From the NCBI GenBank assembly GCA_031002005.1, contig JARYHS010009186.1:180012437-180076436 (forward strand): a stretch of DNA of 64,000 nt, given 5' to 3'. Origin of the DNA: Vandiemenella viatica (lineage: Eukaryota; Arthropoda; Insecta; Orthoptera; Morabidae). Shown here piece after piece: positions 24,640-36,589 of this stretch (within the stretch, counting starts at the first letter, position 1; every line of letters starts with the position of its first letter). The notes under the pieces are model-generated. The model did not search any database, was not told where the DNA came from, and was given only the letters and a program-made list of their open reading frames with translations. The translations under genes were made by a program, and so were the position numbers.

Positions 24640-26995
24640 AGCGGCTGTAATAGTAGCGCATTACGCAGGCAGTAAGAAACCGTGTCAAACAGGTTAGAGA
24701 CCATATAAAATTATATATCATCTGGCGGAACTTTCTCTCTGTTGAAATTTCTACTTCGATAAGTGCTAAACATGCGATGAATGAATTCGACTTAACAATT
24801 TTGTTAGAGAGAAATGTGAACATTTACATACAAATACAAATAAAGCAAATGGTTCGTACAAATTACAGGCACCACAATTTCAAATATTGCTTGCAAGAAA
24901 GCTACGTGGAAAATATTCAAGTATGTCTGTAGGTCATCAACAAACATAAACTTTCACAATTAATGGTAGTTTCAAGCAGAGGTAGAAAAAAATGATACGC
25001 TGAGACGTGATTAAATATTCATAGAATGGAAATTCAGGAGGAAAGGAGCAGATCCAGGAAAACGGTAAAACGGGACAACTCATCTGCTTTTACCGACCCA
25101 TCAAATATTTCTTTGATAATTGAATTAATATCTCAAATCCCGTGTGACAATATCGCAGGCACAGCTAGTAGTTGAATAAAACACTGTGTGAATGATTAAC
25201 GGATGTTTATAACTTTTTAATTCACCTCCTATAGAAGTTTCCCTTTTCTTATGTTCATGGCAATATAGCGATGTCTTGCGTGAGTTAATACAGGTGCCAT
25301 AACACACTCAGTATTACCGGAAAGATGGTCACGGAGATAGTACGATGAATAATGTGGGAAATAACAACGCTTTGTTGCCTTAAAACCCAAGGACACGTTT
25401 TAAATTGCTAGCACACAGCTTTTCAATTTCTCCGACTGTCATGCTGCACATTAAATACCAAACATATGTTTTGTTTTTCCATATGAACTGAAAGTAGAAT
25501 GGCATTTTAAACTACATCTGAATACCGATATCTTTATATGAAAAAATATGTCTGAAAATCAATAGGTTATATTTACATACTAACGAAACTAAATAAATTT
25601 ATTGCTACTTTACTTACAGTTACACACAATAAAAGCGCAATATGTTGTCTAAATTTAAACTTAAGAAATAAAACACTGATTTTGAAATTGATGTAAACAA
25701 TATTCGTTTTATATTTCCAGATGACAATTAGTGGCAATAATTAGATTTGCAGTGGATTATCTTCAGAGCAACCTAGAAAATATGAATAGTTCAAATTTCT
25801 GGCATTGATTCACGAATCATCATTTTATGATTTTATGATTTGTTGAAATCTAAATCCAGCAGAAAAAGTTTTATCATAAAGGGCGAAGGTTAACGTCGTC
25901 CTTTGTCAGCAAATGGCGGAAATCGTGTACTGGAATCTTATTGCGTTTGCGACAGGCATGGTCTCTAGACATTGGGCAAGTCAGCATTAGCATTCATATG
26001 TAAGATTATGTATTACCGCCAAAAAAGAAAACAAAACCATTCGGACCAGATCGTCCTGGATTTCAGCACCACATCTCTAGTGACACTAAAGTAAGACTGC
26101 GTCTTAACGCCCTAAATCAAGCTCCACTGACGTTTGAGTGACGGCAAGTGAAAACTTTCCATGCAGCCTTCAGCAGAACGCAACAAGAGGAAACACACTT
26201 GTTATTACTTTGCACTGTTTTAAGTTTCACAAGGTGATCAAGTTTCATGCTATTGTAGTAAGTAAGGAAATTGAACACGCCGCTGAAGGTAAATTCAGTA
26301 TTCATTTACGAGCTAAACATTTTTAACATCTATTAATTTGAGCCGTTAAATGTTTTTCTCTTGTAAAGTTAAAATGAGAAATATTGTTACGAAAATTTCG
26401 AATCTGGTTTATTCTGTTATATATTTTAAGCTACTCCTTTGCTTCAAAGACTTCGCCGTTGTACAGTAACCAAAATATCATTCTCTAATGCGTGTTTATT
26501 CAGTGAAGGTTCAGGTGAAACGTTAACAAATTTTTCATTAAAAAATACAAGTGTGCACATCGGAGTAAATTTTCAATTTATTAGATTATCTAAATCATTT
26601 AATTTCTCCGGTTTTTTCTTTATTATCACTGGCACTTCATAGCAACAGTTCGTAACACAAAATTTGTTATAGCGCATTGTAATTCGAGAGGAAAAGAATT
26701 ACAGAAAACTTCAATCAGTGTTTTTTAAAAGCACTTAATGAAATACGAGAAATATTTGGCGCAGAATAATTTCACGTTAGAAAGAATGTGTTATAAATAG
26801 TGCGAGATGTGTCAAAAATTTTAACTAGAGGAAAAGGATTGTTCATCTCCAGACAACAAAGATGAACACATTTGGATATTTCAAAAGCATTTCATAATAG
26901 TTATCTTCCCCATACTTAGCATCGAAATCACACGAGGGTAGGTTCGTAGCGGCTGCCTATCTTCCCCCTCTTGGCTTCCCTCAGCTGACGTACCC
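24640..26995. other. Spacer upstream of CSP-b, nothing recognised
   Basis: AT-rich with short overlapping frames on both strands and no family resemblance. Confidence 0.35.
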
Positions 26996-27002
26996 TCTCG
27001 GC

Positions 27003-27009
27003 TATATAA
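27003..27009 (+). promoter_or_regulatory. TATA box of CSP-b
   Basis: TATATAA lies 55 bases before the start codon in a CT-rich stretch, matching the promoter layout of CSP-a. Confidence 0.65.
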
Positions 27010-27057
27010 CTTCCCGATAACCCGCTGTACCATCCATCTCCATCACTTGTCACCATC

Positions 27058-27120
27058 ATGAGGAGTAGCTTCTTGGTCGTTATTGTGTTGCCCATTCTCC
27101 TGTCTGCAGCACCCACTCAG
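27058..27120 (+). CDS. CSP-b exon 1 (signal peptide)
   Basis: Twenty-one codons ending CAG before donor GTAACA. Phase 0, same position as in CSP-a. Confidence 0.9.
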
Positions 27121-30100
27121 GTAACAGAGTTTGTGGAATATTACTAATATAGGTATCATAGTTAAATCTATTATCAGATCTAATTATTGACTGAAATTAT
27201 TAAGTATTCGATCACAATCAGTCTTATGTTAAAAAAGTTAAAAATGTTAATTGATAGTTCATATTACCAATTGTTCATTGTCACTGTTGGTCGATGAAAC
27301 GGTCGCCAGGATTGTGGTGGGAAAATGGTGAAAATAATACTATTCTGGTTGCACCCTATAATAAACAAATCGTCGAGATTATAAAATTTGCTATTACAAA
27401 TATCGAATGAAACAGAAAACTCCACCATTAAAAGTATCGTCTATAATGGTAAAAAGTGAGAGATGAATACTTTTACTGTGTTTAAAAGAACAGCGCATTT
27501 CCTTAGAACATAGAGACATTTGAATAAATAAATTTTTATCGGGTTTCCAGCAGCGTATAAATGTCAAAATTATTTATAATTCGAAAATGAGAGCAGGGAT
27601 AAACGCTCTCGAAACGTTCCAGTATAGTGATATTTTTACGTGCCAGGATGATTGAGAAAAGTTTATTTACTTACAACGCCGTGAAAAGCTTCGGTCTTAC
27701 ACATTATGACATTTGATTAGTATTGGGTGAATTAACTGTCTTGTCTCCAACATCATTTTTGTCCTTATTTATCACTTCCGAATAGATTCCAAGTCTCTAA
27801 TGGTTTTAATAACAGAATAACGAAGTTGTGGTAACTCATATCTCTGCGAAAGGATAATTGTGCCAGTACTTAAAATTATTAGAGAAACTTTTTTAAATCT
27901 ATCACCAATTTAGCCGATACGATTAGAGTCGTAAAGTCTGTGTGGATATGTGTACCTTTGCTCATTGATATACTAGTAGTGATCTTTTAAATTTCGTAAT
28001 TTTCGTACAAATCTAAATAGCTTAAAGTTCACTTGATTCTTTCTTGTTGTTATATTTGGCAATCGGTTATTTTGTTGTTGAATGTATCATCAGATTTGTA
28101 CCTCTTACTCAGATAAAAATTTACACCGTACAAGCAGCGGGATTTTGATAATGGCAATTTCAAAGAAAATTTTAATAATTTCATGTAGATTATTTTGTGA
28201 GATAATTTCTTCCTGGTTGAGGATGCTTACTGACGATTTCTGAGACAAGAGTTTAAATTCGTTATCGTATCAGAAAGCGACTATTATGTACTGTTAATGA
28301 ACATTAACAGTGTTGAAACAAACATATCTCTGATACAAGTGAGCTGCAATGCTTGCATAAAATCATAGCGTAGACAAAAAAACGTCATTGTGTCGTATTA
28401 AAATGTGCGATGCCGAGATATATATATATTTAATATCGTCGATTATGGTTATTATTTAACGTTATATAGTTACACAATGCTTGCTCACATGTTGCAAGTA
28501 TTGCTAAGTTAAAATATGTGCATTAATCACTCGATCCATTTCTTTCGACGCTTTGTATTAGTTTGACCTGCATGTAGAGTATGTAGGTATTGGTATATGT
28601 ATGTATGAGTGTAACGGAATCTTTGATCTCAATTTCCACCCACTTCTAGAAATCAGAATTAAGAATCGATGACAATATACTCATTTCGCGGCTATGAACT
28701 GATATTCTCATTATTTTGACTGTAACAACGAAAAAATGAGAACGAAGGCTTTCACGTCGTATCGATGATATGAAGTCTTCACGAGTTATCCGCCGTATGG
28801 TGTTGAAGAAAGACAACGAGCTTTCGGCGGCTAACTCTGTCACCATCTTCAGGTCTGACGTTATGCAGGGAACACCTGTGCAGCTCTGGTGCTCCCTGCA
28901 TAACATCAGATCTGAATATGGCGGCAGAGCTAGCCGCCGAAAGCTCGTTGTTGTTTTTCTTCAACACCATACGGCGGAGAACCCGTCAAGACTTCAAATC
29001 AATAGAAAAATGGTTTAATGCAATCGAATCCTTTGATTCATTTTTCACTCATCTCCAGGCGCCCGAATTGTTCGAAATTTTTCATTTATATTAAGAACCG
29101 ATAAAATTCAATATTTTCGTAGCTACGTCGTGTTATTCTCATTACTTTTACAGTAACGACAGAAAAGTTGGATGTATTGGAATAGTCGAATTCAATTTTC
29201 ACCTACTTCCCTATGTCTGATTTGTTTGTAATTTTGGCACATTTTAAGAACCAATGACAGCAGAATTATCGTGGTACATTACTTTGACAGTAACAACAGA
29301 AAAATAGTTTAGTTGTCAAATCACAGATCTGGCTAATTCGCTCAACTCCGTCAGTCTGTTGGCTCATTTGGTTCAGGCGCTTTAATGGGGCTAAACGGTC
29401 TCCGGTCACGGCGGTGATTTTGAGGGTTTTCACCTCTGGCAAAGCTTTGTTTTGTTTATGTGATGCATGCCAGAATGCTCCCTGGTTCGGATTAGGACCC
29501 ATATATACGAAAGGATTACCGGATTAGACTAATGCAACCGCGCCATGGGTGCTCATACGCGGCAATTCGAAAAAGTTTTTGTAACTGGCGACCGAACCCT
29601 TCGTAGATCTCCCGGTCAATAATGCCATACGCATTTAATTTAGTTACCCACATCCAGAGGTCCGAATTATTTGAAATTTTGCAACTGTATTAAGAACCGA
29701 TGACAATACAATAATTTCATGGCTATGTCTCGGTATTCTCATTACTTTGATAGTAAGAACAAAAAAGTGTTGAATGTAATGAAATTTTTTAATTCAATTT
29801 TTAGTTATTTCGAGACGTGCTAATTGTTTGAAATTTTGCACACTTATGACAATAAAATAATTTCATAGCCATATCCTGGTATTCTCATTACTTTGACAGG
29901 AACAAATGAAAATTTGTTTAAACGTTATATCACAGACGTAGCTAATTTTCAGCCACTTTAAGGTGTGGTCAGGGGGCTAAGTTGGTTAATGCGCCTGACT
30001 GGGAGCGGAAGGGAGTCAGTCCATTTCCGGTCGCAATTGGAATTTTTACGGTCCTTATAACGGACTGATTTTCACCTATGGGAAAGCTTTGTTTTGTTTA

Positions 30101-32613
30101 TGTGAAGTAAGCTAGCTCCGTGGTTCGGATTCCACGTTAAACCGCAGGTTACTTTTTGGTATATCAGACAGGATTACAGGGTGAGGATAGTGCAGGCGCG
30201 AAATAAGTGCGCATGCGCACTTGTTGCCAAACATTCTGCACGTGCACATTTAACTACACTTTAATGTAATTAGCTGTAATAGTCTCCGATGTCACTTAAG
30301 CAGGCAGCTACGTTTTCCCTTCTGTCGGATGTATGGTAGGGCTGACAATTGAACTGTCCATTACTCATGTGGACAATAATAAAAGATGAAACTATAACAC
30401 AAAGAAAAAGAAGATTGGTGAAGGAAAAGCAAACACTAAAATGATACGCTCTTTTAACAATCTGAACTAAAACATAAAATTATATTTGATGAACTAAAAA
30501 CATGCTTTTGTAACAATGTGAACTAAAAAGTTGGAAATAATTTTCAAATATAAAGATTTTTTTCAACAGTGATGTCCCTAAATTCAGTATTATTTAATTT
30601 CTTAAATAAGTTTAAAATAAGAATAAATTCATTGATAAAAATTATGACTTTAGTGTAAAAAAAGCGTGGGTGTTATCTTTTTACTTTTCATAATGATTCT
30701 ACAAAAAGCTAGTGATAAAAAAAAAGAACAATTGATATCTAGCGCCCACATATTTTTTTACAGATTTCATTATTTTGTACAATGACTTTATTCTTGTTTT
30801 ATGCTTATTTAAAAATTTAACTTATTATGAATTTTAGGCCAACCTATCGCTGTTGAAGAAAATGTTTATATTTAAAAATTATTTTTACATTTTTAGTTCA
30901 CATTGTTGCAAAAGTGTGTTTTTAGTTTTTAAAACTATAATTTTTTCCGTCATTAGTTTGGCTATCTGATCAATGAAGTTGCAACACTTGATTATGACTT
31001 CTGACTGTCCCTATATATTTGATGTCTAGCAAGTGATTCTGTGCCGCGTGCCGTTGTTCATCGATCATACAACTGATTTCTAGGAAATGAATATTATGTG
31101 CTGCTTGCAGTGAGTGACACGTAGAATAGACGGCAAGGAAAAACCACTTGTTGGTTTGTATCAGTAGCACCGTCACACTGTTTTTCTAATTACACTTGCG
31201 TAACACTAATGCCCTGTTGCGGACAGCTCATTCTTTCGCCATGGATAAGTTTATTTTAAGGCGGATACTATTATCACCACAATAACTACGTTGTATTTTT
31301 GTCTTCCAGAAATTTTTTCAACGAATGAACAGCTGCATATAAGTGAATTTAAAACCTATTCTCCAATAGATTTCAAATTTTTACTTTCTTTTATATGAAT
31401 AGGTAAATAAAACACTATTTGCGGGATGGCACATTTCTTGCCATCGGTGCGTTAAAATATATCCCGAAATTCCAAATCTTATCAAAAACTTTATTGTACC
31501 AATTCGTTCTAACATTTAAAAATCTTTTATTCGATGGTGTGAATATTGATTACTGAAAAATCAGACTGCGTGAATTTCAGCATTTGCTGTTGTTTTCTTA
31601 TTATCAGTGGACTATGACATTCGTAGCAAAAGCGTGTGTATGGCTGCTTCTTGTCTTCGGCAAGATTTAGGCTTTTGTTGCAAATACTTTTCTGCTTTAT
31701 CGCAAGGAGTAACAACACTATCTGCCGTTTCAAACACTCTTATGAAAAATATGGCGTTGTACGAATGCTCAGTTCTTCCTTTAGAATCAATTTTGTTGGT
31801 CTTGACGAAAGGATCAATATGTAGTAAGCGTTTACTTACAATTACATGCATTACTGTCGCAAACAAAGGAAGTGGCGCCTGTAAGTTATCAGATATCAGA
31901 AAGGAATTAAAAATAACACACAAATAAATATTTGCACCAAACACGACTTTAAATCTGATATAGAAATGGAGCTGTTGTAATTCTTGTATATATTATTTTT
32001 AGAAGTTCTCAGTAATCGAGCCAAGAACAATACAAAATGAAATAATTTATGAGTGATAAACAACGATGCGGTAAGAATTCACTCGTACTCCCAGAGTTTC
32101 ATAATTTTTCTGCAATACCAGCATCCTAGGAGCTGTGTTACAGTTTTGGATGTATGTGTATCAGTATACGCAATCGGCCTGACGCCAGAGCCTGCCGCTT
32201 GGAGCGTTACTGTCGCCGGGAGCGTTACTGACGCTATCAGTGTGTGAACCGTGCGAGTTCTATTGTGTGTGTAAAGTGTTATTTTTGTTTATGAAATTTC
32301 TGGTTACCGGTATGAAGACTGCAGATCGTCCCAGCAATTGTATGTATCATAACCCAAGAGCACCTGAACATTGCACCAAACCAAGAGCGTGAACAGCAAC
32401 GAACAGATCTGTCGTTTGGGAGGATGCGGGTTCGCATCCATGCTGCGGTTTTCAGTTGTTTTCCGAAATCACTAAAGGCGAATACTGGAATGTTTCCTTC
32501 AAAAGGCTTCCCATTGTTTGCCCCCAATCCTATCCCACCTCTAATGACTTCTACATCGACAAGGGATAGGGCCCTATGCAAATATATATTATATATATAA
32601 TATATATATATAT

Positions 32614-32661
<48 letters not shown>

Positions 32662-33331
32662 TAATTAGGACGTTCATATGCATAGCCCGTTATATCTTCA
32701 GTATTTTGGTCCTTTAATACCCCAATGTTCTCCTTTTATATCGAAATATATCCAGTGGATACTTCTGATGTTGCAGGAGGAAGGTGAGACTGAACTCGAC
32801 GATGTGGAGCTGTCTGACATCATCAACGACAAGAGCAAAGTAGCAGCGGCCATCAAGTGTCTGCTGGATGAGGGAGACGACGACTGCCCTTCGTATGGCA
32901 AGACTTTCAAGGGTCAGCAACTTCTCTTTCTTTGTCACTAGGAATAACCTACCAACCGCATCAGTTAACTTGAATGAATATTCATTTATCATTCCGTTAT
33001 TATTTCTACTTTCTGCAAGAGCATATCGTTATGGTTTGACGCCATTCTCAACACTTGAATAACACGACTGAATAGAAGTTCATCTAAGTTATATTATTAT
33101 CTATAGTAATGTAAATTTAATTCTCTCTTTTCAGATCTGCTGCGAGAAATAGTAAGGACGGATTGTGTGAAGTGCACCGTGGAACAGAAGGCGAAGACTG
33201 GCGGTTTCTTTGCCTTTGTGTCTGTGCGCTACCCAGAGGAGATGAAGAAACTGTTGCAGAAGTTCGACCCCACGGGAGAGTATCGTCAGAAATACTCTAA
33301 GCCATGGGCTGAGGAGGGTATCGAAGTCTGA
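27058..33331 (+). CDS. Chemosensory protein (CSP/OS-D family) gene CSP-b, three exons
   Basis: Join 27058-27120, 32777-32912 and 33135-33331; 131 residues. It is the tandem paralogue of CSP-a. The signal peptide contains FLVVIVLPILLSAA. The mature protein is acidic at its N-terminus (EEGETELDDVELSDI), has cysteines CX8C-X18-CX2C (CLLDEGDDDC ... CVKC), helix GGFFAFVSVRYPEEMKKLL, FDPTGEYRQK and a tail ending WAEEGIEV. Exon 2 and 3 lengths and both intron phases equal those of CSP-a. Intron 1 is 5.66 kb and packed with repeats; intron 2 is only 222 bp, with an unusual donor GTCAGC. No AATAAA lies close to the stop; one is at 33550-33555. The reading frame is intact, so the gene is probably functional. 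It would encode a secreted carrier of small hydrophobic ligands, ligand unknown. Confidence 0.92.
28771..28996. repeat. 226-bp palindromic element with hammerhead-like cores in both arms
   Basis: Two arms of about 108 bases are inverted copies around a loop near 28880. Reading each arm inward to outward gives CTGAAGATGGTGAC (left arm, - strand) or CTGAATATGGCGGC (right arm, + strand). Next comes a short loop, then GCCGCC, then GAAAGCTCGTTG and CTTCAACACCATACGGCGG. CUGANGA, a stem and GAAA in this order resemble the hammerhead ribozyme core of Penelope-like and related elements. The right arm has a perfect GGCGGC/GCCGCC stem but a changed core base. The palindrome is certain; the ribozyme reading is a hypothesis. 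Confidence 0.75.
29345..29540 (+). mobile_element. SINE-B copy in CSP-b intron 1
   Basis: Decayed head, then TTTTCACCTCTGGCAAAGCT, TTTGTTTTGTTTATGTGATG, CCTGGTTCGGATTAGG and end GGATTACCGGATTAG. Confidence 0.78.
29958..30200 (+). mobile_element. SINE-B copy in CSP-b intron 1
   Basis: Head GGGCTAAGTTGGTTAATGCG CCTGACTGGGAGCGGAAGG, then TTCACCTATGGGAAAGCTTT, GTTTATGTGAAGTAAGCTAG and GATTCCACGTTAAACCGC. It is the best preserved head of the family here. Confidence 0.82.
30430..30965. mobile_element. Foldback (long inverted repeat) element of about 535 bp
   Basis: The left arm (about 30430-30690) and right arm (about 30735-30965) are imperfect inverted copies. Matched blocks are GAACTAAAAACATGCTTTTG with the inverse of AACTAAAAACACACTTTTGC, then AACAATGTGAACTAAAAA, a TTTTCAAATATAAAG variant and AAGAATAAATTCATTG. 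It is AT-rich and non-coding. Exact ends and a target duplication could not be fixed. Confidence 0.7.
31527..31944 (-). pseudogene. Possible decayed transposase tail, unidentified
   Basis: Two overlapping - strand frames (31944-31612 and 31733-31527) carry LLHIDPFVKTNK and, in the second frame, a short Cys-rich stretch TRFCYECHSPLII. The latter vaguely resembles the zinc-binding tail of piggyBac-like transposases. There is also an open + strand frame over the same bases, so coding status is uncertain. I do not assign a function. Confidence 0.2.
32405..32578 (+). mobile_element. SINE-A copy in CSP-b intron 1
   Basis: B box GGGTTCGCATCC, GGTTTTCAGTTGTTTTCCG, TTCCTTCAAAAGGCTTCC and 3' end CCTCTAATGACTTCTACATC. 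A (TA)n microsatellite follows directly and probably grew from the SINE tail. Confidence 0.83.
32581..32660. repeat. (TA)n microsatellite
   Basis: About 80 bases of alternating TA with small phase changes, directly after the SINE tail and about 115 bases before CSP-b exon 2. Confidence 0.95.
32777..32912 (+). CDS. CSP-b exon 2
   Basis: 136 nt after acceptor TTGCAG, from the acidic N-terminus to the conserved Lys codon plus one G. The donor reads GTCAGC; C at the third intron position is uncommon. Phase 1 matches the family intron. Confidence 0.92.
33135..33331 (+). CDS. CSP-b exon 3 and stop
   Basis: 197 nt after acceptor TTTTCAG. It encodes CVKC, helices five and six and the tail WAEEGIEV, stop TGA. 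Confidence 0.93.
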
Positions 33332-33549
33332 CTTGTATCTCCGTAAAATAAGTTACTGTCTGCAGTATTCCTGATGTTGTTCCTGAGTTTCATTAAGTAC
33401 ACCTGTATATTAAGACTGTGATCAACTGATTTAAATCATTCATATGAAAATACTACTCTTTGCTGATGTGAAGAACTTTTAAGGCATATGCATCTCGATG
33501 ACATCAATTAAATCATTATACATCTTTCATTATTAATTGATATGTACAA

Positions 33550-33555
33550 AATAAA
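33550..33555 (+). terminator. Candidate polyadenylation signal of CSP-b
   Basis: First AATAAA after the stop codon, about 220 bases downstream. A weaker AATAAG near 33345 could instead give a short UTR like that of CSP-a. Confidence 0.4.
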
Positions 33556-33659
33556 TTCTTATTTAGAGATTGAAATAATACTCTTTTTACTTCAATCTTA
33601 ACCTTATTTGCAGTAAAAGGAGTATGTTGAAAACCATTGATTGTTTCTTTTATTTGTCT

Positions 33660-33855
33660 GCGTTGTATAGTGGCTCAGAGGTTAAAGCGACTGACTGGTG
33701 ATCATAAAGTATCCGATTCAAATCACGGTCTTGATTGGGATTTTTAAAGGCTCTTATATCTGTCCTTTACCCCTGGCAAAACTTGCTTTGTGTATGTGAA
33801 GTACGTTAGACCGCTTCAGTCGTTCAGATTCCATCTTCAAACGTAGACGCTCTCT
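33660..33855 (+). mobile_element. SINE-B copy
   Basis: Head GTGGCTCAGAGGTTAAAGCG ACTGACTGG, B box GATTCAAATCAC, AGGCTCTTATATC, CCCCTGGCAAAACTTGC and TATGTGAAGTACGTTAG. Confidence 0.8.
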
Positions 33856-34904
33856 GCCCCGCAGGCGGCCACGAAAAAAGCTATTTTCGCAGCTGATAGG
33901 AAACTCTGTCACCAGGTCGTGAAGACCAGAAGATATTATTGTTATTACTTTGTCAATCTACGTAGTTTTAATGCCTTTCCCGTTAGCTTCCTAGATTCTA
34001 ACGCACCAGCCGTAAACTGATTTTACTTTTTAAAGAAACGTGACTTTCAAAATAAATTGAAATTACCACACACAACCAGTATGTGCAACACCCAAAAAAT
34101 GTTTTTGTTTTCTAAGTTATAAACTGATTAATATTATACGCAACTGTATCGTAAAACAAAGAACAAAAATAAGATAAATGGAAAACATCCTATTCCCAAG
34201 ATCAAAACTGATAGAACGAATTCTTCGTACTCTAAAATCAGGGCTAAACTACGGGAACCGATTACTTTTCTCGAGTGAAGAGTTATCTGTGAGAAGATAA
34301 AGTTTGTTCATGGACATCTTTCACTATAACTGAGGTTAAATATTGGTATTAATGAGTGTTCTTCGTCAGCATGTCTAACTAGAACGAATACACGTGGTTT
34401 TACCAGTTAATTCACTTTAAGCTAAGCTGTTTGTTTCCTAATCATATTAGTCTGTTGTTTAATCAAAGCAAATTCACACGAACTAATTTAACAGATAGTA
34501 TTACATAAGTTCAAGATCGACGAAAGAAATCACAAGTTCCTTCTCCATATTTTAACAGTTTATATTTTGGGCTTGACGAAACTACCTATGGTTTCGATAA
34601 AAGGGAAATATTTTATTATTATTTCGTTACGTTACACATTCCTATTTAGCGGCGACATCTTGTTGCTCCAATAAAAACGATGTTACACGTAGACGAATGT
34701 GATAGCCAACAAACAGAAGCACAACGATCACGTAAATTAAGTGACAAAACTATCCAGTGGACAGTACTATTAGTAATATTCGATGACAAAGTTTAATGAC
34801 ACAACTCTATGACGGAATTCCAGAATTTAAGAACTCCTAATAGTAGTATTTCTAAAGCGTTGACTCAGTACGACACTTAAAATGCTAAACGTGATTCTTA
34901 ACCC
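33856..34904. other. Spacer, nothing recognised
   Basis: AT-rich, without recognisable genes or repeat ends. Confidence 0.35.
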
Positions 34905-35140
34905 GACGGTTGGTTGGACCCTCCCGAAGGAAGCAACATGCGCCTGATATCAGAGGTGTGACTCCGAGTTCCTATCCTCATTACCTACCCTAACAAGGTA
35001 GGCATACCGGGTACAGGGGACCTACAGTTTAACGTGGAATACGAACCACGGAAGTATTCTGATGTACTTCACATTACACAACAAGCTGTGCCAGAAGTAA
35101 TGGTCGGGTGAAGGGCATTTGAAAATCCCTGATGAGCCAT
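34905..35140 (-). mobile_element. SINE-B copy
   Basis: Inverse orientation. On the + strand: GTAGGCATACCGGGTACAGG, GGACCTACAGTTTAACGTGG, GTACTTCACATTACACAACA and AAAATCCCTGATGAGCC. It shows the fuller 3' part of the family (GGGTACCCGG-like block). Confidence 0.78.
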
Positions 35141-35307
35141 TGATTAGAACCAAACACCTTTCGATATCTAGTAAAATGTCCTTTAGCACTGAACCACCAG
35201 ACTGCTCTACGACAGCTAAACGGTAGTGAAATAGAGATGAAATGATAACAATCGACTATCTATCAAAACTGAAGTAATTATTCAAAACTGTAAGACTTTT
35301 ATCACCG

Positions 35308-35520
35308 GCGGTTGAGCGGTAATTCTTGGTCCTTTCATTCGGGAGGACGTGGGCTCAAATTTCCGGCCATTCTGATGTCGGTTTTCCATGGATTCCCGAA
35401 ATCATTCTTCGCGAATACGGCAGTGGTTCCCTCAAAAGACCATAGCCGCCGTTATTTACCTTGATTCTCTCACCCCGATAATTATTCTCACGTCGACGAG
35501 GGGTACAGTCCTAAACAAAT
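35308..35520 (+). mobile_element. SINE-A copy
   Basis: Head GGTTGAGCGGTAATTCTTGG, CATTCGGGAGGACGTGGGCT, GGTTTTCCATGGATTCCCG, AAAAGACCATAGCCG and 3' end CACGTCGACGAGGGGTA. Confidence 0.85.
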
Positions 35521-36589
35521 AAAATTTGACATTTACCACTTATGTAATGAACAACGGAAGCCGCCTGAGACTTTTTCAAAACGAAAAACGCTGATAAAGA
35601 ACTCAGGAAGATTGGGTTAATACTGTTATCACTTGGTAAAAGTGATGCTCAGACATTACGGATAGAAGAAGAGAAAAAAAAGGTTTCAAGGTTATGTTGT
35701 GTGATAAATTATGAAATTAACACTATGATGAGTGAAGGAGGTTGTTTTAGAAAACTAGTGCCACGTTTTGAGCGACATAAGCTTGATTTATTGGTTAGCA
35801 TTTAGAATCATCATATATTAAGAATAAGAGTGTAATCCTATTATGACGGTAATATACTTAAATTTTAATATAAAAAAAATATTATCACAAGGAATTGGTG
35901 TCTGATGTAGTGTTAGTAAGAGGAACTCCTAACTCCAACTAATGATTATCGAACTCATTACATTCCAGACTCGTGCAAGTGGGAGGAAAGTCTTTCACTG
36001 ACGGTCATCTCTCTCTCTTTTTTTTGGCATTTAGCTTTAGGGTAATCTCGCCTGGAGCGGAGGGTAGGGATACTAGGTTTTAGAACCGTCATCTCTCTTG
36101 CAAGAAATATCGTGTTATTCCCAATGTGACATGTGGCGCCTCAGCTTCTACACGTAGTTCGCCAGTAAGCTAAGAGATGGCGCAGTTAGCACGAGTGACC
36201 GTGGCTCAAGAATTTTGTTGTATGTATAACCTGATCTTAAATACATTACTTTATCGACAGCACTAAACACGCTCAGTCGATGGCAAGTAATTTAGGAATC
36301 ACTTTTTACCTTCCTCCACCTAATGTTTAACTCCACGTACTCTTACAACCTTATACTTCATTTATGTTTGCATGGTGAAACCTTTAAATCGTACTATAGT
36401 TCTTCCTGACTGCTTTATAACATTTTAATACAGCCATAAAATTTGTATATAATAAATTTTATGAAATATGTTAAGGCAAACGTTTTTTAAGTAATTATAT
36501 TTATGAACGTACAAGGTATCGGCAGCAAGATGTATTACGGTCAGAATTTGGGGTTTGCACCTCAATATAATAGTATGCAACAGGATCAG
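35521..36589. other. Spacer, nothing recognised
   Basis: No gene or repeat family recognised. A short CT microsatellite lies near 36005. Confidence 0.35.

Larger units (their letters stand above)
28640..29960. repeat. Tandem repeat array, about 150-170 bp units, in CSP-b intron 1
   Basis: About five units begin near 28640, 29055, 29200, 29645 and 29805. Most share AATTGTTTGAAATTTTGCAC-like text, AAGAACCGATGACAATA, ATTTCATGGCTATGTC, ATTCTCATTACTTTGACAG and AACAACAGAAAA. The array is interrupted by the 226-bp palindrome at 28771 and a SINE-B at 29345, and is followed by a second SINE-B. Confidence 0.72.

Noticed and set aside
31607..31927. 106-codon + strand frame as a gene
   Set aside because: Opposed by two equally long - strand frames; no start context, splice signals or known motif. 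Kept only as a weak transposase-tail candidate on the other strand.
32698..32992. - strand frames of 70 and 92 codons across CSP-b exon 2
   Set aside because: They are shadows of the exon, with no independent support.
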